DNA of 6,860 nt. Source: Nitrospirota bacterium. Lineage in GTDB: Bacteria > Nitrospirota > Nitrospiria > SBBL01 > Manganitrophaceae. A program made the translations under genes and the position numbers. Of this stretch, positions 1 to 5,073 are shown piece by piece; the first letter of the stretch is position 1, and each line of letters opens with the position of its first letter. The notes beneath the pieces are model-generated. The model did not search any database. It saw only the letters and a list, made by a program, of their open reading frames with translations, and was not told where the DNA came from. The stretch spans positions 1 to 6,860 of the forward strand of contig JAHFEM010000101.1 in NCBI GenBank assembly GCA_023248505.1, read 5' to 3'.

Positions 1-336
1 AAAGCCGTTCTCTTCTCGCTCGGCGCGCCAGAGACGCCTCGCGGAGGGGAGGAAATATTTTTTCCAGGAATGGGGACCGACGGCGTAGCCGAAGAAGGCG
101 GCATCGTCTCTTTTTTTTAGACGGTAGGTGGCTCCCTCCTGCATGTCGGTCCAGCCGATCGGAAGATCTTCGATGGAGCTCACTTCGTCGTAAATAATTG
201 CGCCGTCTCGAATCATCGGCCCGACGAGCCGATATCCCGATTGCTTCAGCAAATCAAAACAGTGCTGAAGATGGTTGGCTTCGATGATCGCTCTTTGATT
301 TGGATCGGGTTCGGCTGTTTCCATCTCGTGTTCCAT
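1..336 (-). CDS. Iron-sulfur subunit resembling hydrogenase/sulfhydrogenase beta subunit (HydB-like), N-terminal part only
   Basis: The gene starts at ATG 336-334 and is open to the window edge, giving 112 residues. An in-frame TAA lies at about 385-387, with no other ATG, GTG or TTG between it and 336, which fixes the start; the Shine-Dalgarno (GGCGAG) is weak. Seen: a short acidic N-terminus, then SGYRLVGPMIRDGAIIYDEV (residues 33-52), DLPIGWTDMQEGATYRL (57-73) and FGYAVGPHSWKKYFLP (82-97). Known: this order of GP, Y-x-E/D, DLP-G, G-YRL and VGP-x-SWK-x-x-x-P is typical of the N-terminal region of 4Fe-4S dicluster proteins such as HydB of sulfhydrogenase (group 3b NiFe-hydrogenase) and AsrA of anaerobic sulfite reductase. 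The cysteine-rich cluster domain would lie beyond the window. Such subunits pass electrons between the flavin/NAD(P) subunit and the hydrogenase or sulfur-reducing site. Which complex this one belongs to cannot be decided without the next genes. Confidence 0.75.
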   Translation of the reverse strand, partial: MEHEMETAEPDPNQRAIIEANHLQHCFDLLKQSGYRLVGPMIRDGAIIYDEVSSIEDLPIGWTDMQEGATYRLKKRDDAAFFGYAVGPHSWKKYFLPSARRLWRAEREENGF

Positions 337-386
337 GATGAGCTCGCCGCTTGCATTTGTGAAAGGGGAAGATCGATTTCGCGGTT

Positions 387-416
387 AGTCTATTCTTTTC
401 CCGATGAAACAGTCAA
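387..416 (-). promoter_or_regulatory. Candidate sigma-70-type promoter for the HydB-like gene
   Basis: On the minus strand, TTGACT (416-411, 5/6 to consensus -35) is followed after 18 bp by TAGACT (392-387, 4/6 to consensus -10). Transcription would begin near 380, leaving a leader of about 45 nt before ATG 336. The 112-bp gap after the CBS gene leaves room for an independent promoter. This rests on motif matching by eye only. Confidence 0.35.
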
Positions 417-448
417 GCGCGTAAGCCGTCGCGCTCTTGTCCCGCACG

Positions 449-874
449 CTAGTATCGCTCTATCAGGAGAAGACAATATCGGAGGGCATCTATTTCCGTG
501 AAGATCCCGATCAGCTTGTTATCGGCATCAACGACCGGGAGCGCCCCGATTTTATGTTGAACCATCCGCTTAATGGCGTCGTGGATCGAGGTCTCTTTCT
601 TAACGGAAATCGGATGACGGGACATCAGATCGGAGACGGTCTGCTGATCGACATCGCCGAATCCCTTCATCTCTCCTCCGGTGATTCTCCAATTCTGCCG
701 GATGTCGCGGTCCGAAATCATTCCGACCAATTGATCCCCATCCACAACGGGCAGATGCCGGATCTCGTGATCCAATATCAACCCGAGGGCTCTGACCGTC
801 GATTCTTCCGGGCGGATGGAGAGCGGTTTGAAGGTCATCCGATCGTTCATCGTCGGAATTTCATACGGTTTCAT
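449..874 (-). CDS. Two-CBS-domain (Bateman module) protein
   Basis: A 141-residue soluble protein made almost entirely of two CBS domains. The first covers about residues 10-62 and carries IRHLPVVDGDQLVGMISDRD (38-57). The second covers about 80-135 and carries LMSRHPISV (83-91) and IGALPVVDADNKLIGIFTE (109-127). Known: paired CBS domains form a cleft that binds adenosyl ligands (AMP, ATP, SAM, sometimes NADH); the S/T-x-x-D motif seen here as SDRD (54-57) usually contacts the ribose or phosphates. No catalytic or DNA-binding domain is attached, so it probably acts as a stand-alone energy or redox sensor on a partner protein. The ATG at 874-872 was chosen over an in-frame ATG at 982 because it is preceded at ideal spacing by GGCGAGGAGGAGAG, and because the longer form would add 36 non-conserved residues overlapping the hemerythrin gene. 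It lies 38 bp downstream of the hemerythrin gene, probably in one operon. Confidence 0.9.
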   Translation of the reverse strand: MKPYEIPTMNDRMTFKPLSIRPEESTVRALGLILDHEIRHLPVVDGDQLVGMISDRDIRQNWRITGGEMKGFGDVDQQTVSDLMSRHPISVKKETSIHDAIKRMVQHKIGALPVVDADNKLIGIFTEIDALRYCLLLIERY

Positions 875-912
875 CTCTCCTCCTCGCCATTGGGATAATG
901 GGGACTGCCCCT

Positions 913-1344
913 CTATCGAATATTTTTCATCTGTTCCAATGCCGCTTCCCGGTCCTCTTTGCCGAGGGAAACATCGATCCAAGGATAAAGAATTCTTTCT
1001 TCCTCCCGGCGATGAAGGGCCAGCAGATCGATCAACTCTTTTAACGCCTCTTCGATTCCACCCTCTTTGTCGATCAGTGCCGAGATCTTCTCGAAGAGCG
1101 CTCTGATGTGCTGATGTTGCGCTTGGACGAGAACAGCGGGGCCGGGCAGGTGCATCCCGGTCCGACGCTCAATCATTGGAAAAAGGATTTCTTCCTCCCA
1201 CGCCATGTGTGCTTGAATGCCGGTCTTAAACTTATGGAACAATTCCCGCGCGTGTACGGCATCTTGATTCCGCGCCCCTAAAAAATCTCTTAAGACTCGT
1301 TCAAGCTCTTCATGATCATGCGCCATGAAATCTTTTATTTTCAT
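913..1344 (-). CDS. Hemerythrin HHE cation-binding domain protein
   Basis: A 143-residue, all-helical, single-domain protein. Candidate diiron ligands sit in the usual four-helix order: H9/H11 in MAHDHEELE on helix 1, H46 and E50 in HMAWEEE (HxxxE) on helix 2, H77/H79 in QHQHIRAL on helix 3, and H111 and E115 in HRREEERILYPWID (HxxxE) on helix 4. Known: hemerythrin-like proteins bind O2, NO or iron and act in O2 sensing, scavenging or iron-sulfur repair. The length fits a minimal bacterial hemerythrin with no signal peptide, so it should be cytoplasmic. ATG 1344-1342 is preceded by AGAGGAG about 9 nt upstream; the in-frame Met7 is a less likely start. It is the first gene of a leftward group with the CBS protein and perhaps the HydB-like subunit, consistent with protecting or informing an oxygen-sensitive enzyme (inference). 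Confidence 0.9.
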   Translation of the reverse strand: MKIKDFMAHDHEELERVLRDFLGARNQDAVHARELFHKFKTGIQAHMAWEEEILFPMIERRTGMHLPGPAVLVQAQHQHIRALFEKISALIDKEGGIEEALKELIDLLALHRREEERILYPWIDVSLGKEDREAALEQMKNIR

Positions 1345-1449
1345 CGATCGTCGCTCCTCTTCAGGGGTCGAACGACGTCTCCTATCCCCTGTTTTTTCCT
1401 CCCATAGCGAATCAACCGGATGGACTCTGATTCATCATGAAGTAATGGA

Positions 1450-1482
1450 AAGGAAAAAGACAACCCCTCAAAGGGGGTGTCT
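1450..1482 (-). terminator. Terminator-like hairpin with T-tract in the leader of the hemerythrin gene
   Basis: Read on the minus strand, AGACACCCCCT (1482-1472), loop TTG, AGGGGTTGTCT (1468-1458) forms a stem of ten pairs with one C/T mismatch. It is followed directly by five Ts (1458-1454) and a further pyrimidine run. On the plus strand the hairpin is not followed by Ts, so the signal is directional. No gene lies upstream on this strand within the window; it sits about 110 bp before the hemerythrin start. It is therefore either a leader attenuator, the end of a small RNA, or a block against antisense readthrough. Confidence 0.5.
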
Positions 1483-1578
1483 AGGCCCCCCAATGATGTC
1501 AATGGGTGAAGGGTTGGGATGGGCGGTAGGGAAGAAGGGGTGAGTGTCGTGTGCGTTGATAAACACCCCCTTCGGGGG
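1458..1578 (-). promoter_or_regulatory. Candidate terminator/antiterminator leader switch
   Basis: Four segments appear in minus-strand order. Segment 1 is CCCCC (1578-1574). Segment 2 is AAGGGGGTGT (1572-1563). Segment 3 is ACACCCCCTT (1480-1471). Segment 4 is AGGGGTTGTCT (1468-1458). Segments 1:2 can form a small hairpin, 2:3 are perfectly complementary over 10 bp, and 3:4 form the terminator. Pairing 2:3 excludes both 1:2 and 3:4, as in classical attenuators. No known riboswitch consensus or protein-binding antiterminator motif was recognised. G- and C-runs can produce such pairings by chance, so this is a hypothesis. Confidence 0.3.
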
Positions 1579-1579
1579 A

Positions 1580-1608
1580 TTGTCTCTTCTGTCGGATTAC
1601 TGCAAAAT
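1580..1608 (+). promoter_or_regulatory. Weak candidate promoter for hsp20
   Basis: TTGTCT (1580-1585, 4/6) and CAAAAT (1603-1608, 4/6) are separated by 17 bp. A start near 1615 would give a leader of about 165 nt carrying the three hairpins before hsp20. The matches are poor and a heat-shock sigma factor could use another site. Confidence 0.2.
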
Positions 1609-1644
1609 AAAAATCAACCCGATGATCCGTTGTAGCTCTATCCC

Positions 1645-1776
1645 GGCAGTTCCCCTCTTCGGAACGGCTGGAGATAAGAACGATCATCGGATCGATCATC
1701 TGGTGGATCTCGGGCGAAGTCGGCGGGGCTTCGCCCATAGAAAAAAAGACCCGCCTCAAAGTAAAAAGGGGAGGTG
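1645..1776 (+). promoter_or_regulatory. Structured hsp20 5' leader, candidate RNA thermometer
   Basis: Three hairpins follow each other on the plus strand: 1645-1653 with 1661-1669, GGGCGAAG (1712-1719) with CTTCGCCC (1729-1736), and CGCCTC (1752-1757) with GAGGTG (1771-1776, one G-U pair, 13-nt A-rich loop). The last pairs away the Shine-Dalgarno GGAGGTG that ends 4 nt before the hsp20 ATG. Known: leaders of small heat-shock genes often carry thermometers (ROSE, fourU, cyanobacterial hsp17 type) whose last hairpin masks the ribosome binding site and melts on warming. The ROSE UYGCU motif was not found, so this would be a different type. Confidence 0.35.
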
Positions 1777-1780
1777 AAAA

Positions 1781-2257
1781 ATGGACATCGTGCGTTGGGA
1801 TCCATTTCGCAAGATCAGAAGTTTGGACCCGTTTCGAGAGATGGAAGAGATGTCGGATCGGTTCAGTCGCCTCATCGGCCGGAGGGGGATGACCCGCATC
1901 GGCGGGGAAGAGGCGCTGACCTCGATCGACTGGGTGCCGGATGTCGATATCATCGAAAGCGACAAGGAATATCTGATTAAAGCAGAGCTTCCTGAGATCA
2001 AGAAAGAAGACGTAAAGGTCTCCGTCGAGAAAGGGGTTCTCACCATTCAAGGGGAGCGCAAGCAGGAGAAAGAAGAGAAGGGGAAGAAGTTCCATCGGAT
2101 CGAGCGATCTTATGGCGCCTTCGAGCGAAGCTTTACCCTTCCCGATGATGCCGATGAGGGAAAAGTCTCGGCCGAATTCAAAGACGGAATCCTGAGCGTC
2201 CATCTGGCGAAATCGGAGAAAGCGGTCCCGAAGCCGATCGAGGTCAAGGCGGCTTGA
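1781..2257 (+). CDS. hsp20: Small heat-shock protein, Hsp20/alpha-crystallin family
   Basis: A 158-residue ATP-independent holdase that binds unfolding proteins in the cytoplasm as large oligomers. The N-terminal arm MDIVRWDPFRKIRSLDPFRE, with its two W/L-DPFR repeats, is typical of bacterial class A Hsp20. The alpha-crystallin domain runs from about residue 51 (WVPDVDIIES) to 145, including LIKAELPEIKKEDVKVSVE (65-83), GVLTIQGER (85-93), RSYGAFERSFTLP (109-121) and the signature GILSVHLAK (136-144). The C-terminal tail ends in KPIEVKAA, where I153-x-V155 is the I/V-x-I/V motif that docks onto neighbouring dimers. The length is usual. ATG 1781 is preceded by a strong GGGGAGGTG at proper spacing. 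The next gene lies 128 bp downstream on the same strand. Regulation may include the structured leader described at 1645-1776. Confidence 0.96.
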   Translation: MDIVRWDPFRKIRSLDPFREMEEMSDRFSRLIGRRGMTRIGGEEALTSIDWVPDVDIIESDKEYLIKAELPEIKKEDVKVSVEKGVLTIQGERKQEKEEKGKKFHRIERSYGAFERSFTLPDDADEGKVSAEFKDGILSVHLAKSEKAVPKPIEVKAA

Positions 2258-2262
2258 CCTCG
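2239..2262 (+). terminator. Perfect 10-bp hairpin spanning the hsp20 stop codon
   Basis: CGAGGTCAAG (2239-2248), loop GCGG, CTTGACCTCG (2253-2262) is a perfect 10-bp stem. The hsp20 stop TGA (2255-2257) lies inside the 3' arm. No T-tract follows, so it is not a standard intrinsic terminator; it could protect the hsp20 mRNA 3' end or weaken readthrough into the next gene. Confidence 0.4.
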
Positions 2263-2373
2263 GGAAATCGATGGCCCGTTACACCATTTTGACAATCGCT
2301 TCGACCGGAGGAGAGAGGGCTTCTTTTCTGCAAACCTGGAGAAGATGCGCTCTCCTCCTAAGCGCGTGAGTTG

Positions 2374-2379
2374 AGGAGG
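2374..2379 (+). promoter_or_regulatory. Ribosome binding site of the DUF2267 gene
   Basis: AGGAGG lies 6 nt before ATG 2386. This favours the ATG over an in-frame TTG at 2371, which overlaps the site itself and has no ribosome binding site of its own. Confidence 0.8.
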
Positions 2380-2385
2380 ATTCCC

Positions 2386-2811
2386 ATGGACGAGATCACG
2401 TTTGTTCGGAAGGTGCAGGATGCCATTGAAAGTCAGATGCCTGTCGATCGGAACAGGACAGAGGAACTCATTGGCGCGGTCTTCTCCGCCCTCTCCGTTC
2501 GTCTGACCGCAACCGAGGGGAGGAATTTTATTTCCCAGCTCCCGACCGCCCTGAAAGAGCTCTGGTATTGGAAAGCCTTGTTCATGTCGGCACGGTGGGG
2601 TTTGTGGGATGAAAAACAGGTGGTGAAGCTCTCGAAGGGTCAATTTCTGACCACGATCCAAATCGAGGGCGGGCTGGAAACGCCCGAGGAGGCCGATTTC
2701 GTCGCCCGCTGCGTCTTCCATGTCCTCAAGGAGGCGATCAGTCCCGGTGAAGTTCAAGATGCGGCGGGCCAACTTCCTTCGGGATTAAGGGAATGGGTGC
2801 TGGCCGCTTGA
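2386..2811 (+). CDS. DUF2267 family protein
   Basis: A 141-residue soluble protein with the internal duplication typical of DUF2267. Each half has a helix followed by a QLP box: LSVRLTATEGRNFISQLPTA (residues 36-55) in the first, and CVFHVLKEAISPGEVQDAAG plus QLPSGLREW (109-137) in the second. Known: DUF2267 proteins are common in environmental bacteria, often beside stress or small heat-shock genes; no biochemical function is firmly established. No signal peptide, membrane segment or metal motif was seen. The start is set by the AGGAGG site upstream. It lies 128 bp after hsp20 and 52 bp before glgX on the same strand, so it may be co-transcribed with one or both. TTGACA at 2289-2294 matches a -35 box perfectly but has no -10 at the right distance. 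Confidence 0.85.
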   Translation: MDEITFVRKVQDAIESQMPVDRNRTEELIGAVFSALSVRLTATEGRNFISQLPTALKELWYWKALFMSARWGLWDEKQVVKLSKGQFLTTIQIEGGLETPEEADFVARCVFHVLKEAISPGEVQDAAGQLPSGLREWVLAA

Positions 2812-2863
2812 ATTCCCGAACGATCGGGGACTACATTCAATTGAAGTTACAGCGGGGAGACTG

Positions 2864-4936
2864 ATGCGAGCGTTTTCTCCTGTGAAAGGGGAAATGACCC
2901 CATGGGCCGTCGTGGAGGGGGTTTCGAATCCATTTGGGGTCAGTTGGATCGAAGAAGAGGAAGCCTATAACTTTGCGCTCTATTCCAAGCATGCGACCGG
3001 GGTTACATTGCTCTGCTATTCCGAGGCGGACCTTGTCCATCCGATGTTTCAATACCGGTTCGATTTTCTGAAGAACAAGTCCGGCCGGGTCTGGCATTGT
3101 CGGATCCCGGAGAAAATGCTCAATGGCGCCTGCTACTACAGCTATCAGGTCGAAGGTCCTTATGACCCGTCCGTAGGGCACCGATTTGATCCTCAGAAGA
3201 TCCTCCTCGACCCTTATGCCCGGGCGGTTTTCTTCCCGCCCGATTTCAGCCGTGAGGCCGCGCGCCACCCCGCCTCCAATGCCGGACGGGCCCCTCTTGG
3301 CTTCCTGCCGGCCTGCCGGATTCCGTTCGATTGGGGAGAAGACCGGCGGCCGATCCATACCTCCGATACCATCATCTACGAATTACATGTCAGAGGATTT
3401 ACCATGCGGCCGAATGCCCGCGTCTTCTCCACCCGCCGAGGGACCTATGCCGGGCTGATCGATAAGATTCCCTATCTGAAAGAGTTGGGGGTGACGGCCG
3501 TCGAGCTGATGCCGGTCTATCAATACGATCCGCAGGAGGAAAACTACTGGGGATACATGCCGCTGAGCTTCTTCTCTCCCCATCACGCCTATGCGAGCCG
3601 CGACGGAATGTGCGGGCAGATCAACGAATTTCGGGAGATGGTAAAAGCGTTTCATGCCGCCGAGATCGAGGTGATCCTCGATGTCGTCTACAACCACACG
3701 ACCGAGATGGACGAAAGCGGCCCGAATTACAGCTATCGGGGGATCGATAATACGACCTACTACCTCTTGGAGGCGGACCGCTCGCGCTATCGAAACGACG
3801 CCGGCACCGGCAACGTGCTGCATTGCGCCAACCGCACCGTTCGCAAGATGATTCTCGACAGCATGCGCTACTGGGTGAAAGAGATGCATATCGATGGATT
3901 CCGTTTCGACCTCGCCTCGCTCTTCACCCGCAACAGTGACGGAAGCATCAACCTCGACGATCCGCCGATCATTTTCGAGATTACCGCCGACCCTCTTTTC
4001 GCGAACGTCCGGTTGATCGCCGAAGTATGGGATCTCTCTGCCTATCAGCTGGGCCGAAGCTTCCCCGGGATGACCTGGTTTCAATGGAATGGAAAATTCA
4101 GGGACGATCTCCGTTCCTTCGTGCGAGGCGACCCCGGCAAGATCAACGATCTGATGGCGCGGCTGTATGGAAGCGACGATCTCTTCTCGGAGGCGGAATC
4201 GTACCACGCCTATCAGAGCGTCAATTTCATCACCTCCCACGACGGCTTCACCCTCTACGACCTGGTCTCATACAATACGAAGCATAATAAAGCAAACGGC
4301 CACCGAAACACCGATGGCAGCGACACCAACTTGAGCTGGAACTGCGGCTGGGAGGGGGATCTCGGCGCGCCGGAAGAGGTCCTGGCCCTGCGCCGGCGTC
4401 AGGTAAAGAATTTCTGCGCCTTGCTCTTCCTCGCCAACGGCACCCCGATGTTCCGGGCCGGCGACGAGTTCATGCAAACCCAGGAAGGGAATAATAATCC
4501 CTACAACCAAGACAATGAAACCTCCTGGCTTGACTGGGATCTGCTTGAGAAAAATAGGGAGATCTTCCGCTTCTTCAAACAGATGATCTCCTTCCGAAAG
4601 GCCCATCCCACCCTCTGCAGAAGCCGGTTCTGGCGGGAAGAAGTCCGCTGGTACGGGGCGGGCGGAGAGGTCGATCGCTCCGATCGATCGCATGTCCTTG
4701 CCTTTTACTTAAACGGATCCTCACAGCAGGACAGCGACCTCTATGTCCTGATCAACGCCGATCCGCAGGACCATACTTTCAAACTCCAGGAAGGGGGAAA
4801 AGGGGGGTGGTCTCGAGTCATCGATACCGCCCTTCCGGCTCCGGCCGACTTCCTGGAGCCAGGGAAGGAGGAGCCGGTGAAGGGGCTGGAATATGCCGTG
4901 AGGGGACGGTCGGTCGTGGCCCTGATTCGAACGTGA
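2864..4936 (+). CDS. glgX: Glycogen debranching enzyme GlgX / isoamylase (GH13)
   Basis: A 690-residue cytoplasmic enzyme that hydrolyses alpha-1,6 branch points of glycogen, chiefly short stubs left by glycogen phosphorylase. An N-terminal CBM48-like beta domain (about 19-115) has FGVSWIEEEEAYNFALYSKH and the GPYDPSVGHRFDPQKILLDP stretch. The GH13 barrel (about 165-585) shows all four conserved regions: DVVYNHT (273-279); GFRFDLAS (345-352) with nucleophile D349; LIAEVWD (384-390) with acid/base E387; and FITSHDG (455-461) with stabiliser D460. GHRNTDGSDTNLSWNCGWEG (479-498) and GTPMFRAGDEF (526-536) are diagnostic of GlgX/isoamylase. A C-terminal beta domain (about 590-690) follows. The length matches the family (about 650-720) and all catalytic residues are present, so it should be active. 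ATG 2864 has GGGGAG 6 nt upstream; the in-frame ATG at 2894, after AAAGGGGAA, is a plausible alternative. A small TCCCGA/TCGGGG hairpin (2814-2829) precedes it. Confidence 0.96.
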   Translation: MRAFSPVKGEMTPWAVVEGVSNPFGVSWIEEEEAYNFALYSKHATGVTLLCYSEADLVHPMFQYRFDFLKNKSGRVWHCRIPEKMLNGACYYSYQVEGPYDPSVGHRFDPQKILLDPYARAVFFPPDFSREAARHPASNAGRAPLGFLPACRIPFDWGEDRRPIHTSDTIIYELHVRGFTMRPNARVFSTRRGTYAGLIDKIPYLKELGVTAVELMPVYQYDPQEENYWGYMPLSFFSPHHAYASRDGMCGQINEFREMVKAFHAAEIEVILDVVYNHTTEMDESGPNYSYRGIDNTTYYLLEADRSRYRNDAGTGNVLHCANRTVRKMILDSMRYWVKEMHIDGFRFDLASLFTRNSDGSINLDDPPIIFEITADPLFANVRLIAEVWDLSAYQLGRSFPGMTWFQWNGKFRDDLRSFVRGDPGKINDLMARLYGSDDLFSEAESYHAYQSVNFITSHDGFTLYDLVSYNTKHNKANGHRNTDGSDTNLSWNCGWEGDLGAPEEVLALRRRQVKNFCALLFLANGTPMFRAGDEFMQTQEGNNNPYNQDNETSWLDWDLLEKNREIFRFFKQMISFRKAHPTLCRSRFWREEVRWYGAGGEVDRSDRSHVLAFYLNGSSQQDSDLYVLINADPQDHTFKLQEGGKGGWSRVIDTALPAPADFLEPGKEEPVKGLEYAVRGRSVVALIRT

Positions 4937-4993
4937 AGGGGCAATGATCAATCGGCATGAATTTAATTATCGAAAGAAAGGAGGTCGGCAGTC

Positions 4994-5050
4994 TTGAAGC
5001 TCAACGACCTCATACAGGATATTTTATGCCCGCCCAAGAACAAACAATGA
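4994..5050 (+). CDS. Possible 18-residue leader peptide with TTG start
   Basis: An unusually strong ribosome binding site, AAAGGAGGT (4977-4985), lies 8 nt before TTG 4994. The frame reads MKLNDLIQDILCPPKNKQ and stops at TGA 5048-5050. That stop overlaps an in-frame ATG of the adaptor gene (5047-5049) as ATGA, a classic translational-coupling arrangement. A -10-like TTTAAT (4962-4967) sits just upstream. No similarity to a known peptide was recognised. Alternatively the purine-rich site simply serves a long form of the adaptor or is a chance match. Confidence 0.3.
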   Translation: MKLNDLIQDILCPPKNKQ

Positions 5051-5073
5051 GCGGAATATCGGAGAGAAAGGGA

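Larger units (their letters stand above)
1345..1780. other. 436-bp divergent intergenic region, rich in inverted repeats
   Basis: No convincing coding region was seen on either strand: the short frames that cross it show no conserved motif and no matching ribosome binding site. It must hold the promoters of both the leftward hemerythrin gene and the rightward hsp20 gene. Seen hairpins are at 1458-1482 (10 pairs, one mismatch), 1566-1578 (C5/G5 around a 3-nt loop), 1645-1669 (8-9 pairs, one mismatch), 1712-1736 (8 perfect pairs) and 1752-1776 (6 pairs including the hsp20 ribosome binding site). A perfect 10-bp inverted repeat also links 1471-1480 with 1563-1572. No CIRCE or HAIR heat-shock operator was recognised. 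Confidence 0.8.

Noticed and set aside
875..982. 36-codon N-terminal extension of the CBS protein
   Set aside because: It would overlap the end of the hemerythrin gene and skip the strong GGAGGAG site just before ATG 874; the extra residues are not CBS-like.
1561..1580. CCCCC TTC GGGGG hairpin as a stand-alone terminator
   Set aside because: The stem is only five pairs and neither side is followed by a T-run; kept only as a part of the proposed leader switch.
1345..1780. CIRCE or HAIR heat-shock operators near hsp20
   Set aside because: Neither TTAGCACTC/GAGTGCTAA nor CTTGAGT/ACTCAAG was found in the region.
1499..2203. 234-codon minus-strand frame covering part of the divergent region and hsp20
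   Set aside because: Most of it is the complement of hsp20 and the rest runs through repeats and hairpins; no motif and no start signal.
2289..2317. Perfect -35 box TTGACA before the DUF2267 gene
   Set aside because: At 16-18 bp spacing only purine-rich GA sequence is found, with no resemblance to a -10 box.
3383..4240. 285-codon open frame on the minus strand inside glgX
   Set aside because: Opposite the catalytic core of glgX, no family motif and no ribosome binding site; antisense shadow.
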